DNA of 64,000 bases from JBLIRR01 sp049472395. Its GTDB lineage: Bacteria; SZUA-182; DTGQ01; JBLIRR01. The stretch is taken from the NCBI GenBank assembly GCA_049472395.1, contig JBLIRR010000012.1, positions 62,001 through 126,000 of the forward strand, written 5' to 3'. Below the pieces are notes generated by a model. That model had not been told where the DNA came from, did no database searches, and saw nothing but the letters and a program-made list of their open reading frames with translations. A program made the position numbers and the translations under genes. Of the stretch, positions 42,177 to 51,276 are shown piece after piece; the stretch's first letter is position 1; the number at the start of each line of letters is the position of its first letter.

Positions 42177-43830
42177 GGGAAAATATTCAAAAAACTCGTC
42201 AGTGTTCAATGAATTATTAAAGATTCGAGGATTTGATTCAGATGAAAAAATAGACAGATTTTTACATAGTTCTGCAGGCCATTTGTATTCTCCCTTTTTG
42301 TTGAAAGATATTTCGAAAGCTATCGACAGATTATTTTTTGCCCAAAAGAACAATGAATTAGTGATGCTTTATGGCGATTATGATGTTGATGGAGTTACCT
42401 CTATAGTGCTTTTGGCAAAGCTGCTTCGCTATTTGGAAATCCCCTTTTTTTATTTTCATCCCGATAGATTAACGGATGGTTATGGATTTCATAGTCGGGG
42501 TGTGAGTATTGCACTATCTCGCGGAGCCAAACTTATTATTACGGCAGATTGTGGTATTTCCGATCATAAAACAGTAGACTATGCTCAAAGGGTTGGTATT
42601 GATGTTATTATTACCGATCATCACTGTCCTGGGGATTCAATTCCTGATGCTTTCGCGGTTATAAATCCGCAAAGGCGAGATTGTTCATACCCAAACAAGG
42701 ATCTTGCAGGCGTCGGAGTGGTGTTGAAATTTGTTCAGGGTGTCTTTGAGAAGATGCTGATAGCTCCTTCTCTGGAGGAATATTTTGAAATAGCCGCTAT
42801 TGGGACGGTGGCTGATGTTGTCCCCATCATTAATGAGAATAGAACCATCACCAAATTAGGATTGGAAATAATTGGATCGCAGCCTATTAATCCAGGCATT
42901 AATGCCTTAATAGAAATCGCCGGAATAAAGTCACGAAAGATTAATTGCGGCCATGTAGGATTTCAGATAGGTCCTCGCTTAAACGCAGCCGGCAGGATTT
43001 CCCGGGCAGAACTTGCAACTGAATGTCTCCTTGCTCAAAAGAAAGAGCGGGTCCAGGAACTGGCTTATTATTTGAACACAGAGAATATGAAGCGTAAAAA
43101 AATTTGTGAGGAAGTGCTGCAGCAAGCACTGGAAAAAATTGAGAGGGATCCACATCTAAGAGAGGGCAAGATTATTGTATTGTCGGGAGAAGGATGGCAT
43201 CGGGGAGTTATCGGGATTGTGGCCTCCAAGATCCAATCTATTTATTATAAGCCAATTGTTATAATATCCATTGAAAAAAATGTAGGACATGGTTCTGCCA
43301 GAAGTATCCCTGCTTTTAATATTTTTAATGCACTCCAGAATTTAGATTCGTGGCTCCTGAATTTTGGGGGGCACAGCCAGGCAGCAGGCATAACAATTGA
43401 GACCGATAATATTGAACAATTCAGAGAGAGCATTAACACACTCGCGAATACATCCCTGAGTGAAGATGATATGAAAGAAAGAGTGGTTGTGGATATGGAA
43501 ATCGATTGTGGTGCATTTACAGTGGGTACTATTAAGCAGATTGAGCTTATGCAGCCCCATTCAATCGGTAATCCGGCACCTGTGTTTGCTTCCTTTGGGT
43601 GCAAATTGAAATCTTCCCCGCGACGTATAGGGCAACAGGGGGATCATCTGAAATTTCAGGTTTCACACCACGGAAAGAGCTTTGAATGTGTTTATTGGCA
43701 GGCAGGGAATAATCATATAGAAACAAATAAAGGGTACCTCGATATTGCATACACCCCATCTCTCAATGAATGGAAGGGATACCAAAAGATTCAGTTTGAA
43801 ATTAAAGATTGCCGGCTATCTAAAAGCTAG
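42154..43830 (+). CDS. recJ: single-stranded-DNA-specific exonuclease RecJ
   Basis: 558 residues from ATG 42154, preceded by GGAGG with 6 nt spacing; the upstream GTG 42124 is less likely. It overlaps hisA by 23 nt. 5'-3' exonuclease for recombination and repair. DHH-family motifs: LYGDYDVDGVTSIVLL (about 79), ITADCGISDHKTVDYA, IITDHHCPGDSIPDAF and the DHHA1 part with GEGWHRGVIGIVASKI, GHGSARSI and the GGHSQAAGITI glycine motif. A C-terminal OB-fold follows (about 470-558). The length fits the family. Confidence 0.96.
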   Translation: MKKIWEIKGKYSKNSSVFNELLKIRGFDSDEKIDRFLHSSAGHLYSPFLLKDISKAIDRLFFAQKNNELVMLYGDYDVDGVTSIVLLAKLLRYLEIPFFYFHPDRLTDGYGFHSRGVSIALSRGAKLIITADCGISDHKTVDYAQRVGIDVIITDHHCPGDSIPDAFAVINPQRRDCSYPNKDLAGVGVVLKFVQGVFEKMLIAPSLEEYFEIAAIGTVADVVPIINENRTITKLGLEIIGSQPINPGINALIEIAGIKSRKINCGHVGFQIGPRLNAAGRISRAELATECLLAQKKERVQELAYYLNTENMKRKKICEEVLQQALEKIERDPHLREGKIIVLSGEGWHRGVIGIVASKIQSIYYKPIVIISIEKNVGHGSARSIPAFNIFNALQNLDSWLLNFGGHSQAAGITIETDNIEQFRESINTLANTSLSEDDMKERVVVDMEIDCGAFTVGTIKQIELMQPHSIGNPAPVFASFGCKLKSSPRRIGQQGDHLKFQVSHHGKSFECVYWQAGNNHIETNKGYLDIAYTPSLNEWKGYQKIQFEIKDCRLSKS

Positions 43831-43869
43831 GATTGAGGAGCCAGGATTGAAGAGCCAGAATTGAAAGCG

Positions 43870-43911
43870 AACCAGGGTTGAGCCTAAACCACTGTGAGCT
43901 CAACCCTGGTT
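43870..43911. terminator. 14-bp inverted repeat between convergent genes
   Basis: AACCAGGGTTGAGC (43870-43883) and GCTCAACCCTGGTT (43898-43911) form a GC-rich stem with a 14-nt loop, just past the recJ stop and just before the convergent Gly/Tyr-repeat gene ends. It probably terminates in both directions, though T-runs are short. Three short direct repeats (ATTGAGGAGCCAGG, then ATTGAAGAGCCAGA and ATTGAAAG) precede it. Confidence 0.65.
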
Positions 43912-43918
43912 TCTGAGA

Positions 43919-44353
43919 TCAATAGTAAAGGCCGTAAAGTCCGCCGTAGAGTCCGCCATAATATCCGCCATAGAGTCCGCCGTAATAACCGCCATAGCCG
44001 CCGTAGAGTCCGCCGTAATAACCGCCATAGCCGCCGTAGAGTCCGCCATAATAACCGCCATAACCGCCATAGAGTCCGCCGTAATAACCGCCATATCCGC
44101 CATAACCGCCATAGAGTCCGCCGTAATAACCGCCATAGAGTCCACCGCCGTAAAGTCCATAAAGTCCACTATAGCTAGAGTAACCCGCGGTTCCATAATA
44201 GGGATACCCAAATATGCCTGAATTAGAATAATAGGGGCTTAAATATCCACCATAGCCACCATAGTAGGCATGTGCAGATTGGATAGTAAAACTCAAAGCC
44301 ACGATAAATATTAAGAATGATAAAATAATAAGTTTATGAGTCGTTATTTTCAT
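43919..44353 (-). CDS. secreted Gly/Tyr-repeat protein
   Basis: 144 residues from ATG 44353; GAGAGGAAAT lies 6-7 nt upstream, making the longer in-frame start at 44410 unlikely. Signal peptide KLIILSFLIFIVALSFTIQSAHA, cut before YYGG. Almost the whole mature protein is Gly, Tyr and Leu, with about 11-residue units such as GGYGGYYGGLY repeated several times. Charged residues are nearly absent. This resembles structural Gly/Tyr-rich proteins (cuticle or sheath-like in eukaryotes), and in bacteria such products are surface or matrix components of unknown role. The apparent Arg/His-rich ORF on the plus strand is a mirror of the same DNA repeat. Confidence 0.78.
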   Translation of the reverse strand: MKITTHKLIILSFLIFIVALSFTIQSAHAYYGGYGGYLSPYYSNSGIFGYPYYGTAGYSSYSGLYGLYGGGLYGGYYGGLYGGYGGYGGYYGGLYGGYGGYYGGLYGGYGGYYGGLYGGYGGYYGGLYGGYYGGLYGGLYGLYY

Positions 44354-44448
44354 TTTTATTTCCTCTCTTATTACTTTCACAAAATTCTTTAATCTTTTTT
44401 TAATCTCCAAAGAATGCTTTGAATTTTATGATTTTAATCCTTCTCCCT

Positions 44449-44455
44449 CACCTCC
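44449..44455 (-). promoter_or_regulatory. GGAGGTG leader box of Gly/Tyr-repeat gene
   Basis: On the minus strand AGAGGAGGTGAGGGAGAAGG lies about 100 nt upstream of the real start at 44353 and is not followed by a good start codon. Same class as the boxes at 17764, 18286 and 35138. The rest of the interval 44354-44733 holds only a doubtful 72-codon plus-strand ORF at 44539 and a 15-bp tandem repeat near 44550-44580. Confidence 0.45.
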
Positions 44456-44733
44456 TCTTTTTATGATTTTTCTTTTTCATATATATGCTCTTCTCGCCTT
44501 GACATTGGAGCATTTACAAAAAGAGATATCATTGGTTTATGAAAAAGCTATATTTACTCATTATATATTTACTCATTATATATTCTATTAAAATATATCC
44601 TAAAAGCCTATTTTCTGCAATATATTCTTACAAAATTTTCACTTACGAATGTATCCGGAAAATTGATTTATCTCAGAGCAATAATAATATAATTATGCAA
44701 AATGTATACCAAAAAATGGAGCAGGTGAGAAAT

Positions 44734-46767
44734 TTATTCTTTATTTACAAATTGTAGAATTTTTTCTTTAAGTATTTTTGCATCAACAGGTTTGGTTATA
44801 TAATCGACCATACCAAGGGCTATGGCATTTTCTTGATCTTCTTTCATTGCAGCTGCGCTCAGGCCGATAATAGGAATATTTTTATTTATTTTTTTATGTA
44901 TTATTTCAGTTGATTTAAGACCTCCCATCACCGGCATTTGTATGTCCATCAGGATAATATCATAGCGATGTGATTGAACCTTTTGTATTGCCTCCTTTCC
45001 ATTCCATACCGCATCAACGCAGCACCCATATTTTTCAAGAAGCATTTTTATAAGGCTTTGGTTCGTTGCATTATCTTCTGCAATAAGGACTCTTATTCCC
45101 TTTAATGCTATCTCTTTAGAGAGATGCCGTGTAATGATTTGTCCGCTCTTGCGTTTATCCCCCAATGTGGTTTGAAAAATGGCTGCGAGTTCTTGCCTTG
45201 TTATTGGCTTGGGAAGAAATGCATCGAACCCAGATCTCCTCATTATTCGTGTGCTCCCGATCTTTGCATATAAACTTATGGCAATAAGTTTTGTTTTTTT
45301 ATATTTCTCTTCTCTTTTAATTCTCTTTGCGAGTTTATAACCGTCTATTTTTGGCATTTTCAAATCACAGAGGATTATATCAGGAATTGTGGAGTGATTA
45401 TACATCCATTTGAGGAACTCACTTGGAGACGTAGTGCTGTAAAGAATTGTCAGTCCTAAGTTATGGCAATTTGACTCTAAGATACGGAGTGAATTTTCAT
45501 TATCATCTATGATGACGACCTTTTTGCCTTTCAGCTTTTTTAATTGAAGAGGGGTTATTTGACTGTCGGCAATAGGATCGCTTTCTTTAAGTTTCAAAGT
45601 GAAAATGAATTCACTTCCTTTTCCTTCCTCGGATTTAAGCCAAATTTCTCCTCCCATCATTTCAACAAGACGTTTGGAAATAGCCAGACCAAGACCTGTA
45701 CCCCCATATTTTCTTGTAGTAGACATATCCGCCTGTGAGAAAACTTCGAATATGGTGCGTCGAACATTTTCCTTGACCCCGATTCCCGTGTCTTTTACTG
45801 ATATTCGTATAGTCTTTATTGTATGGGGCGCAGTCACGTTGGTATCATCTGTCGATTTATCAAGACTCACATGTAAAGCTATTTCGCCTTCATTTGTAAA
45901 CTTTATAGCATTACTTAACAGATTGAGTAATATTTGTCTGATTCTTGTAGGATCACCATTGAAGCTTGTTGGCATTCCATCCTCAAAATTATAATAAAGC
46001 TCGATCTTTTTTTCCCTAATTTTGGCGCTCAGTATCTTAAGCACGCTTTCGATCAAGTACTGAAGGTCAAAATTTATTTCTTCAAGCTCTACCTGGTCTG
46101 CTTCAATCTTAGAAAGATCAAGGATATCATTAATAAGGTCCATAAGTGAATTGCATGTATTGTAAATTATATCGAGATAATTCTTTTGACTTGCATCTAA
46201 ATGAGTATCATGCAAAAGTTCTGCAAATCCTATTAACGCATTCATGGGGGTTCTAATTTCATGTGACATATTAGCGAGAAATTGGCTTTTTGTCACACTC
46301 GCGGATTCCGCCGCTTCTTTGGCTTTAATTAATTTAAGTTGCGTGTGCCTTCGATCGGAAATATCGCGAAAAACCACGACAGCACCGAAGATGTGTCCTT
46401 TATCATCCCTGATGGGGGACCCATTGGCCCGTATATGAATTCTTTTTCCTTCCTTATTCTCAAGAAGAATCGTATCTTCAAGCTCGAGTATTTGGCCGGA
46501 TTTTATTATCAATGAAAAGGGGTTGCGGATTCTTTTGCCCGTTTCTTCATCAATAATAATGAAAATATCACTTAAGGATTTATTTAGGGCCTCATTCTCC
46601 TTATAACCTGTTAATTGGCAGGCCATATAATTTATGAATTCTACCCTGCTATTGATGTCTGTGGCAATTACTCCATCTCCAATACTCTTTAGTATTGCTG
46701 CAAATTTTTGCTGAGCTTTTATTAATCTATGTTCATCTTCAACTATTACAATCCGTTTCTTTGCCAT
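44734..46767 (-). CDS. hybrid histidine kinase: PAS-HisKA-HATPase-REC-REC
   Basis: 677 residues, no membrane helix, so cytoplasmic. PAS at about 18-145 (SIGDGVIATDINSRVEFINY, then a C-terminal VFRDISDRR). HisKA has phospho-acceptor His169 in FLANMSHEIRTPMNALIG. HATPase motifs are RQILLNLLSNAIKFT, VKDTGIGV and YGGTGLGLAISKRLV. Two receivers follow: about 415-535 with ILCDLKMPKIDG and about 555-675 with ILMDIQMPVMGG. The first 12 residues (MAKKRIVIVEDE) are exactly how a receiver begins, but the protein passes straight into the PAS, as if a receiver had been deleted. It follows the 854-residue kinase by 36 nt on the same strand, which suggests a shared operon and possibly a phosphorelay. Confidence 0.93.
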   Translation of the reverse strand: MAKKRIVIVEDEHRLIKAQQKFAAILKSIGDGVIATDINSRVEFINYMACQLTGYKENEALNKSLSDIFIIIDEETGKRIRNPFSLIIKSGQILELEDTILLENKEGKRIHIRANGSPIRDDKGHIFGAVVVFRDISDRRHTQLKLIKAKEAAESASVTKSQFLANMSHEIRTPMNALIGFAELLHDTHLDASQKNYLDIIYNTCNSLMDLINDILDLSKIEADQVELEEINFDLQYLIESVLKILSAKIREKKIELYYNFEDGMPTSFNGDPTRIRQILLNLLSNAIKFTNEGEIALHVSLDKSTDDTNVTAPHTIKTIRISVKDTGIGVKENVRRTIFEVFSQADMSTTRKYGGTGLGLAISKRLVEMMGGEIWLKSEEGKGSEFIFTLKLKESDPIADSQITPLQLKKLKGKKVVIIDDNENSLRILESNCHNLGLTILYSTTSPSEFLKWMYNHSTIPDIILCDLKMPKIDGYKLAKRIKREEKYKKTKLIAISLYAKIGSTRIMRRSGFDAFLPKPITRQELAAIFQTTLGDKRKSGQIITRHLSKEIALKGIRVLIAEDNATNQSLIKMLLEKYGCCVDAVWNGKEAIQKVQSHRYDIILMDIQMPVMGGLKSTEIIHKKINKNIPIIGLSAAAMKEDQENAIALGMVDYITKPVDAKILKEKILQFVNKE

Positions 46768-46803
46768 TATTTTGTTCTATTTCCTCATTACACAAAGCTT
46801 TTC

Positions 46804-49368
46804 TCAATGCTTATTCATTTTTTCACGCGGGAAGGTAATCTTGAATTCCGTCCCTTTGTGACAGCTCAGTTCGATCTTTCCATTAAGTTGATGGGTCAAG
46901 CACTGCACTAACACCAGACCCAGTGAATCAGGGTGGTTCAGGTCTATCTCGCCTGAGAACCCTGTTCCATTGTCCCTGACAATTAAAATTAAGTTGTTAT
47001 CCCTTCCGTGATAGAGAGTAAGGTATATTTCTCCCTTATTGCGATTGGGAAAGGCATGCTTAAGGCTATTTGATACAAGCTCATTTATTATTATCCCGCA
47101 TGGAATGGCTGAGTTGATGTCAAGGAATATGTTCTTCATATCTATTGTCAATTGAATGGATGTGGATCTTTCCTTGTATGTTTGAAAAAGATAGGAGAGC
47201 AGATCCCGGCTATAGTGAGAAAAGTTGATCTTGTCTAAATTCTCTGATTCATAGAGTTTTTCGTGTACCAAAGCCATAGACCTTACCCGGCTTTGACTGT
47301 CCTTAAATAGCTCCTCTACCTCTTTGTTCTGGATATATTGACTATGAAGGTTAAGCATACTGGAGATAACTTGCATATTATTTTTGACCCTATGATGGAT
47401 TTCTTTAAGCAGTACTTCCTTTTCCTTCAGGGATTGTTTAATTTGATTTTCAGTGTGCTTGCGAAAAGTGATATCTATATTGGTACATACGATGCGCAAT
47501 GGCGCCCCGTTTTTATTTCTTTCAATCACTTTCCCCCGTGAGAGGACCCATATCCACTGCTTGTGGATGGTTTTGAGCCTATATTCAACCTCGAAATAAG
47601 GGGTATCCCCCTTTCGTATTGAGTTGAATAAATCTTCTACCCTTTGCCTGTCCTCCGGATGTATTCGTTTTACCCATAATGCATAATCTCCATGTATTTC
47701 ATGAGGCTTAGAAAAACCGAGCATTCTCTGCCAGCTTGGATCAAAGTAAAGCTCATCAGTGGCCACGTTATAATCCCATAGCCCCTGATTTGTTCCTTCA
47801 ATTGCTAATTGCACGCGCTCCTGGCTTATTCGTAAATTCTCTTCTATCTGTTTGCGCCTCGTGACATCATCATACACTGCCACGACCTCCCCTGAGGGTA
47901 ATTTGTATACGTAATTTTCACGCCAGCCTGCAATACGATCATCTTTATAGAGGGATATCGGATGATTTTCCGAATTCCCCGTACGCCATACCCTCTGAAA
48001 TACCTTAAAAAGACCGAAATCTTTTACTCCGGGAAACACGTCGACAACACTTTTGCCGAGAAGGTCGCTTTTATTGATTTTATCAATATGCTCTGAAGCT
48101 CGGTTTAAATCTTTGAAAATAAAATCATCTCCATCATTCACAGCTTCATACACAGCCACTCCGCTGCTCATATTATTAAACAATTCTCTGTACCTCTCCT
48201 CACTTATTCTTATTTTCTCTTCGGCTTTTTTTCGGGCAGTAATATCGGTAAAACTCTCAATAATTCCTATAATTTCTCCATCCGGCCCCAGGTAGGGAAC
48301 TGCAGTGACGATACATGATATTTTTTCTCCATTAGGCAGTTCCTTATCGACCTCATAATCATAGCGTTTTTGTCCCTCCAATATTATTCTCATCGGGCAT
48401 TGGGAAGTATTGCATAGGGGTCCTTGCCAGATAGCTGAACATACGCTACCGATTGTCGTGTCTTTTTCCATCTGGAAATAAGCGGCAAATGTGTCGTTTA
48501 TCTGCAGCATTGTATATTCTTTACTAATAACACACATGGGAACAGAGGTATTGAATATCTGACGAAAATCTGAAAGGGCCCGTTGGAGTCTATCTCTCAT
48601 TTTTCTTTGTTCCGTCACATCATGGAATATAAGCACAGCACCCCTAATAAGCCCCTTCTCATCTTTAATTGGAGAACCGCTGTCAGTAATGGGGATTTTG
48701 TTGCCCTCTTTCGTTATCAGGACGGTATGGTTATCCATTCCACTGACAACTCCTTTCGTAAGAGCCTGTGTGACCGGATCATCAGCAGGTTCTCCCGTAT
48801 ATTCATTAATAATTTTAAAGATATCCCACAAATGCTTATGATGAGCTTTACTGCTTCCCCAACCGGTTAATGCTTCTGCCACAGGATTCATAAATTTTAT
48901 TCTGCCCCTCTCATCAGTAACTATGACTCCATCACCAATACTTCGCAATGTTGTTGAGAGCCATTGCTCATTATTTTTAAGTTTCATTTCTATATCATAT
49001 CTGTAAAGCGCCATATCGATCACAGTGCGCAACTCTCTATCCTCAAAGGGCTTGAGAAGATGGCCATAAGGTTCTGTTGCTTTTATTCTATCAAGAGTTA
49101 ATTTTTCTTGATAGGCAGTTAAATAGATAATAGGGATATTGAATTGCTCCCGAATCCTGCAGGCAGCCTCAATCCCATCCATCTTACCCTTTAATCGAAT
49201 ATCCATGAGGATAAGCTCAGGTCTGATATCTGCAGCTTTTATAATCGCGTCTTCTCCTGTATCAACTATTGCCGGCACACTATATCCCAAATTTTCCAAT
49301 TTATTTTTTACGTCAAGGGCAATAATAGTTTCATCTTCAACTATAATTATTTTGATAGGCTTTTCCAT
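46804..49368 (-). CDS. sensor kinase: REC, several PAS domains, HisKA_2-HATPase
   Basis: 854 residues, cytoplasmic. Receiver at 1-125 (IIIVEDETIIALDV; phospho-Asp56 in ELILMDIRLKGKMDG). Then four PAS/PAC units; one has the Cys-rich IWQGPLCNTSQCPM and another LYFDPSWQRMLGFSKPHEI. The kinase is of the HisKA_2 type: LLKEIHHRVKNNMQVISSML, with His658/His659. It is followed by a HATPase with IINELVSNSLKHAFPN and VRDNGTGFSG. The REC-first arrangement means that its own kinase could be controlled by phosphorylation of the receiver. It is encoded just upstream of the 677-residue hybrid kinase. Ligands are not evident. Confidence 0.92.
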   Translation of the reverse strand: MEKPIKIIIVEDETIIALDVKNKLENLGYSVPAIVDTGEDAIIKAADIRPELILMDIRLKGKMDGIEAACRIREQFNIPIIYLTAYQEKLTLDRIKATEPYGHLLKPFEDRELRTVIDMALYRYDIEMKLKNNEQWLSTTLRSIGDGVIVTDERGRIKFMNPVAEALTGWGSSKAHHKHLWDIFKIINEYTGEPADDPVTQALTKGVVSGMDNHTVLITKEGNKIPITDSGSPIKDEKGLIRGAVLIFHDVTEQRKMRDRLQRALSDFRQIFNTSVPMCVISKEYTMLQINDTFAAYFQMEKDTTIGSVCSAIWQGPLCNTSQCPMRIILEGQKRYDYEVDKELPNGEKISCIVTAVPYLGPDGEIIGIIESFTDITARKKAEEKIRISEERYRELFNNMSSGVAVYEAVNDGDDFIFKDLNRASEHIDKINKSDLLGKSVVDVFPGVKDFGLFKVFQRVWRTGNSENHPISLYKDDRIAGWRENYVYKLPSGEVVAVYDDVTRRKQIEENLRISQERVQLAIEGTNQGLWDYNVATDELYFDPSWQRMLGFSKPHEIHGDYALWVKRIHPEDRQRVEDLFNSIRKGDTPYFEVEYRLKTIHKQWIWVLSRGKVIERNKNGAPLRIVCTNIDITFRKHTENQIKQSLKEKEVLLKEIHHRVKNNMQVISSMLNLHSQYIQNKEVEELFKDSQSRVRSMALVHEKLYESENLDKINFSHYSRDLLSYLFQTYKERSTSIQLTIDMKNIFLDINSAIPCGIIINELVSNSLKHAFPNRNKGEIYLTLYHGRDNNLILIVRDNGTGFSGEIDLNHPDSLGLVLVQCLTHQLNGKIELSCHKGTEFKITFPREKMNKH

Positions 49369-49588
49369 TATCCCGGCTCCTCTTTTCTCATAATTTTTTT
49401 ATTGTGAGGACGTATTATTGACGTTCTCTCACTATCATAAAAATTATCCAATTATGTCATAATATATTTATTTATTATTAATGTCAAAAATATCGCCTTA
49501 TTGCTGAGGCAAAGGGATTGTTTTACAAAAATGATTTTGATATATGTATATTATAAAACCATATGATTTGCGAAGGAGGATACGTAGT

Positions 49589-50092
49589 ATGGATACAATA
49601 ACAGCTATTAAGACAAGACGAAGTATAAGGAGATATGTCTCTAAGAAAATTGACGAGGCACTCATAAAAGAGATAGTGGAAGCGGGCAGTCTCGCCCCTT
49701 CAGGACTTAATAACCAACCCTGGAGATTTATCGTTGTTGAAGACAAGGATATGATAGATCGAGTCTCAAGGAACACGAAATATTCACATGTGATTAAAAA
49801 CGCCTCTGTTATTATTTGTGTCTATCTGGATAAAGCTGAAAGTTATAACTATATTAAGGATGTTCAGGCAATTGGCGCATGTATTCAGAATATGCTCCTT
49901 TTCAGCCATGCACATGGCCTTGGCTCCTGCTGGATGGGAGAGATATTAAATAAAGCGGAACAGGTCAACACATTAATGAAGGTTCCCACAGAATTTGAGC
50001 TTATGGCTGTTATTACTCTCGGCTATCCGGCCGAGTCAGGGCAATCAGAGAGAAAGAAGATAGATGATTTAGTATATGGGTGGTTAAAATAA
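49589..50092 (+). CDS. nitroreductase-family FMN oxidoreductase
   Basis: 167 residues from ATG 49589 (GAAGGAGG upstream); an upstream in-frame ATG at 49544 has no ribosome-binding site. FMN-contact residues are in AIKTRRSIRRYVSKKID and AGSLAPSGLNNQPWRFIVVE, then GLGSCWMGEILN and AVITLGYPAES. The length matches the short 'NfnB-like' group. Substrate unknown. Monocistronic; divergent from the kinase operon. Confidence 0.92.
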   Translation: MDTITAIKTRRSIRRYVSKKIDEALIKEIVEAGSLAPSGLNNQPWRFIVVEDKDMIDRVSRNTKYSHVIKNASVIICVYLDKAESYNYIKDVQAIGACIQNMLLFSHAHGLGSCWMGEILNKAEQVNTLMKVPTEFELMAVITLGYPAESGQSERKKIDDLVYGWLK

Positions 50093-50250
50093 GGGTAATA
50101 AGAATATCCAGGCTTATCCGTAAGAAAGGAAATGATATGCCGATATAAAAAATATGCACCAGTGTCTCATACACTTAGTATGAGGGAAGTGCTGTGGAGA
50201 TTGAGCAGCACCGGATCACAATAAGTCATAGAGCAGGGTAAAGAAGACAG

Positions 50251-51096
50251 ATGCCCGTTAGTAAGACATATCATATACATACACTTGATCATTTCATATT
50301 ATATGGGATTGCGTGCGGTATACTATGGTGGATGATTGAAGTCTTCATCAACGTATCTATTTTGCATAATGGCACTTTTATTGAACAATTATTTTATCCG
50401 AGCTTTCATAATCTCTGGATTCGATTCTCTGTCGCCTGTTTATCAATTTCGTTTGGAATCTATGTTCATCTTAGTCTCACCAAAAGGAATGAAATGGAAG
50501 AGAAACTTTACAGGGCTGAAAAAGAGGTGGATAAGAGAGTTCGGGAACGCACTGAGGAGTTGATATTCGTGAATAAATCTCTTCAGCAAGAAATTAATAG
50601 ACAAAAACACCACATTACTATTGAGAGTGCACAGAATAAACAGGGTATAGGCGTGCTTGAAGAGAGCGAAAGCCAATCAAAAAGAGTGTTAGATTCCTTA
50701 CCTTTTGGAGTTGTTCTTATTGACAGAGAGACACATCTCATTGTCTATGTTAATCCCGCGAGCATAAAAATTATTAGTACTGACAGAAAAAAAATAATTG
50801 GCTCTCTATGCTATAAACACATTTGTCCGAGAGAGGAAGCGCAGTGTCCTATTACAGATCTTGGAGAGAGCATAGAGAGTTCGGAATGTTTCCTTCAAAA
50901 GGCCAATGGGGAAAGAGTCGCCATTTTAAAGACAGTCCTTCCCATTAGGTTGAATAATCATGATTATCTTCTTGAAAGCTTTTTAGATATTACGGAAAGT
51001 ATGCAGACAAAAACCACACCAGATTCTGTCAAAAGTGGTGTAGCAGAAATAAACTGGGAAGAATTGGAAATCTTGGATACACTCCCTGTTTCTTAA
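50251..51096 (+). CDS. membrane-anchored PAS protein without an output domain
   Basis: 281 residues. Two hydrophobic helices (FILYGIACGILWWMIEVFIN and FSVACLSISFGIYVHLSL), a charged coiled coil at about 80-130 (EMEEKLYRAEKEVDKRVRER), then one PAS domain at about 142-250 (VLDSLPFGVVLIDRETHLIV). The PAS has Cys in CYKHICPREEAQCPITD. No histidine kinase, GGDEF or other output follows before the stop at 51096, so it is either a truncated kinase-like sensor or a regulator acting by contact. A sigma-factor gene begins 181 nt downstream on the same strand. Confidence 0.8.
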   Translation: MPVSKTYHIHTLDHFILYGIACGILWWMIEVFINVSILHNGTFIEQLFYPSFHNLWIRFSVACLSISFGIYVHLSLTKRNEMEEKLYRAEKEVDKRVRERTEELIFVNKSLQQEINRQKHHITIESAQNKQGIGVLEESESQSKRVLDSLPFGVVLIDRETHLIVYVNPASIKIISTDRKKIIGSLCYKHICPREEAQCPITDLGESIESSECFLQKANGERVAILKTVLPIRLNNHDYLLESFLDITESMQTKTTPDSVKSGVAEINWEELEILDTLPVS

Positions 51097-51276
51097 TAGT
51101 ATGGTTTGGTACGTATAGTATGGTTTCATACTCCCCCCCAAAAAAATTAGTTATAATATTTATCTTGGAAAGATAATGAAAAATTCTGTTTTTTATTATA
51201 TACTAGAATAGAACATTGAGTTGGGATGTAAGCTTACATTATTATTAAATCAGGTGAAAGGGGAGAGCGAAGTGCT

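Noticed and set aside
43894..44178. Arg/His-rich 94-residue ORF on the plus strand
   Set aside because: It is the mirror of the Gly/Tyr-repeat gene's DNA repeat; no ribosome-binding site or conserved composition supports it.
44539..44757. 72-codon plus-strand ORF with a hydrophobic start
   Set aside because: No ribosome-binding site, built partly from a 15-bp tandem repeat, and it runs into the end of the opposite kinase gene.
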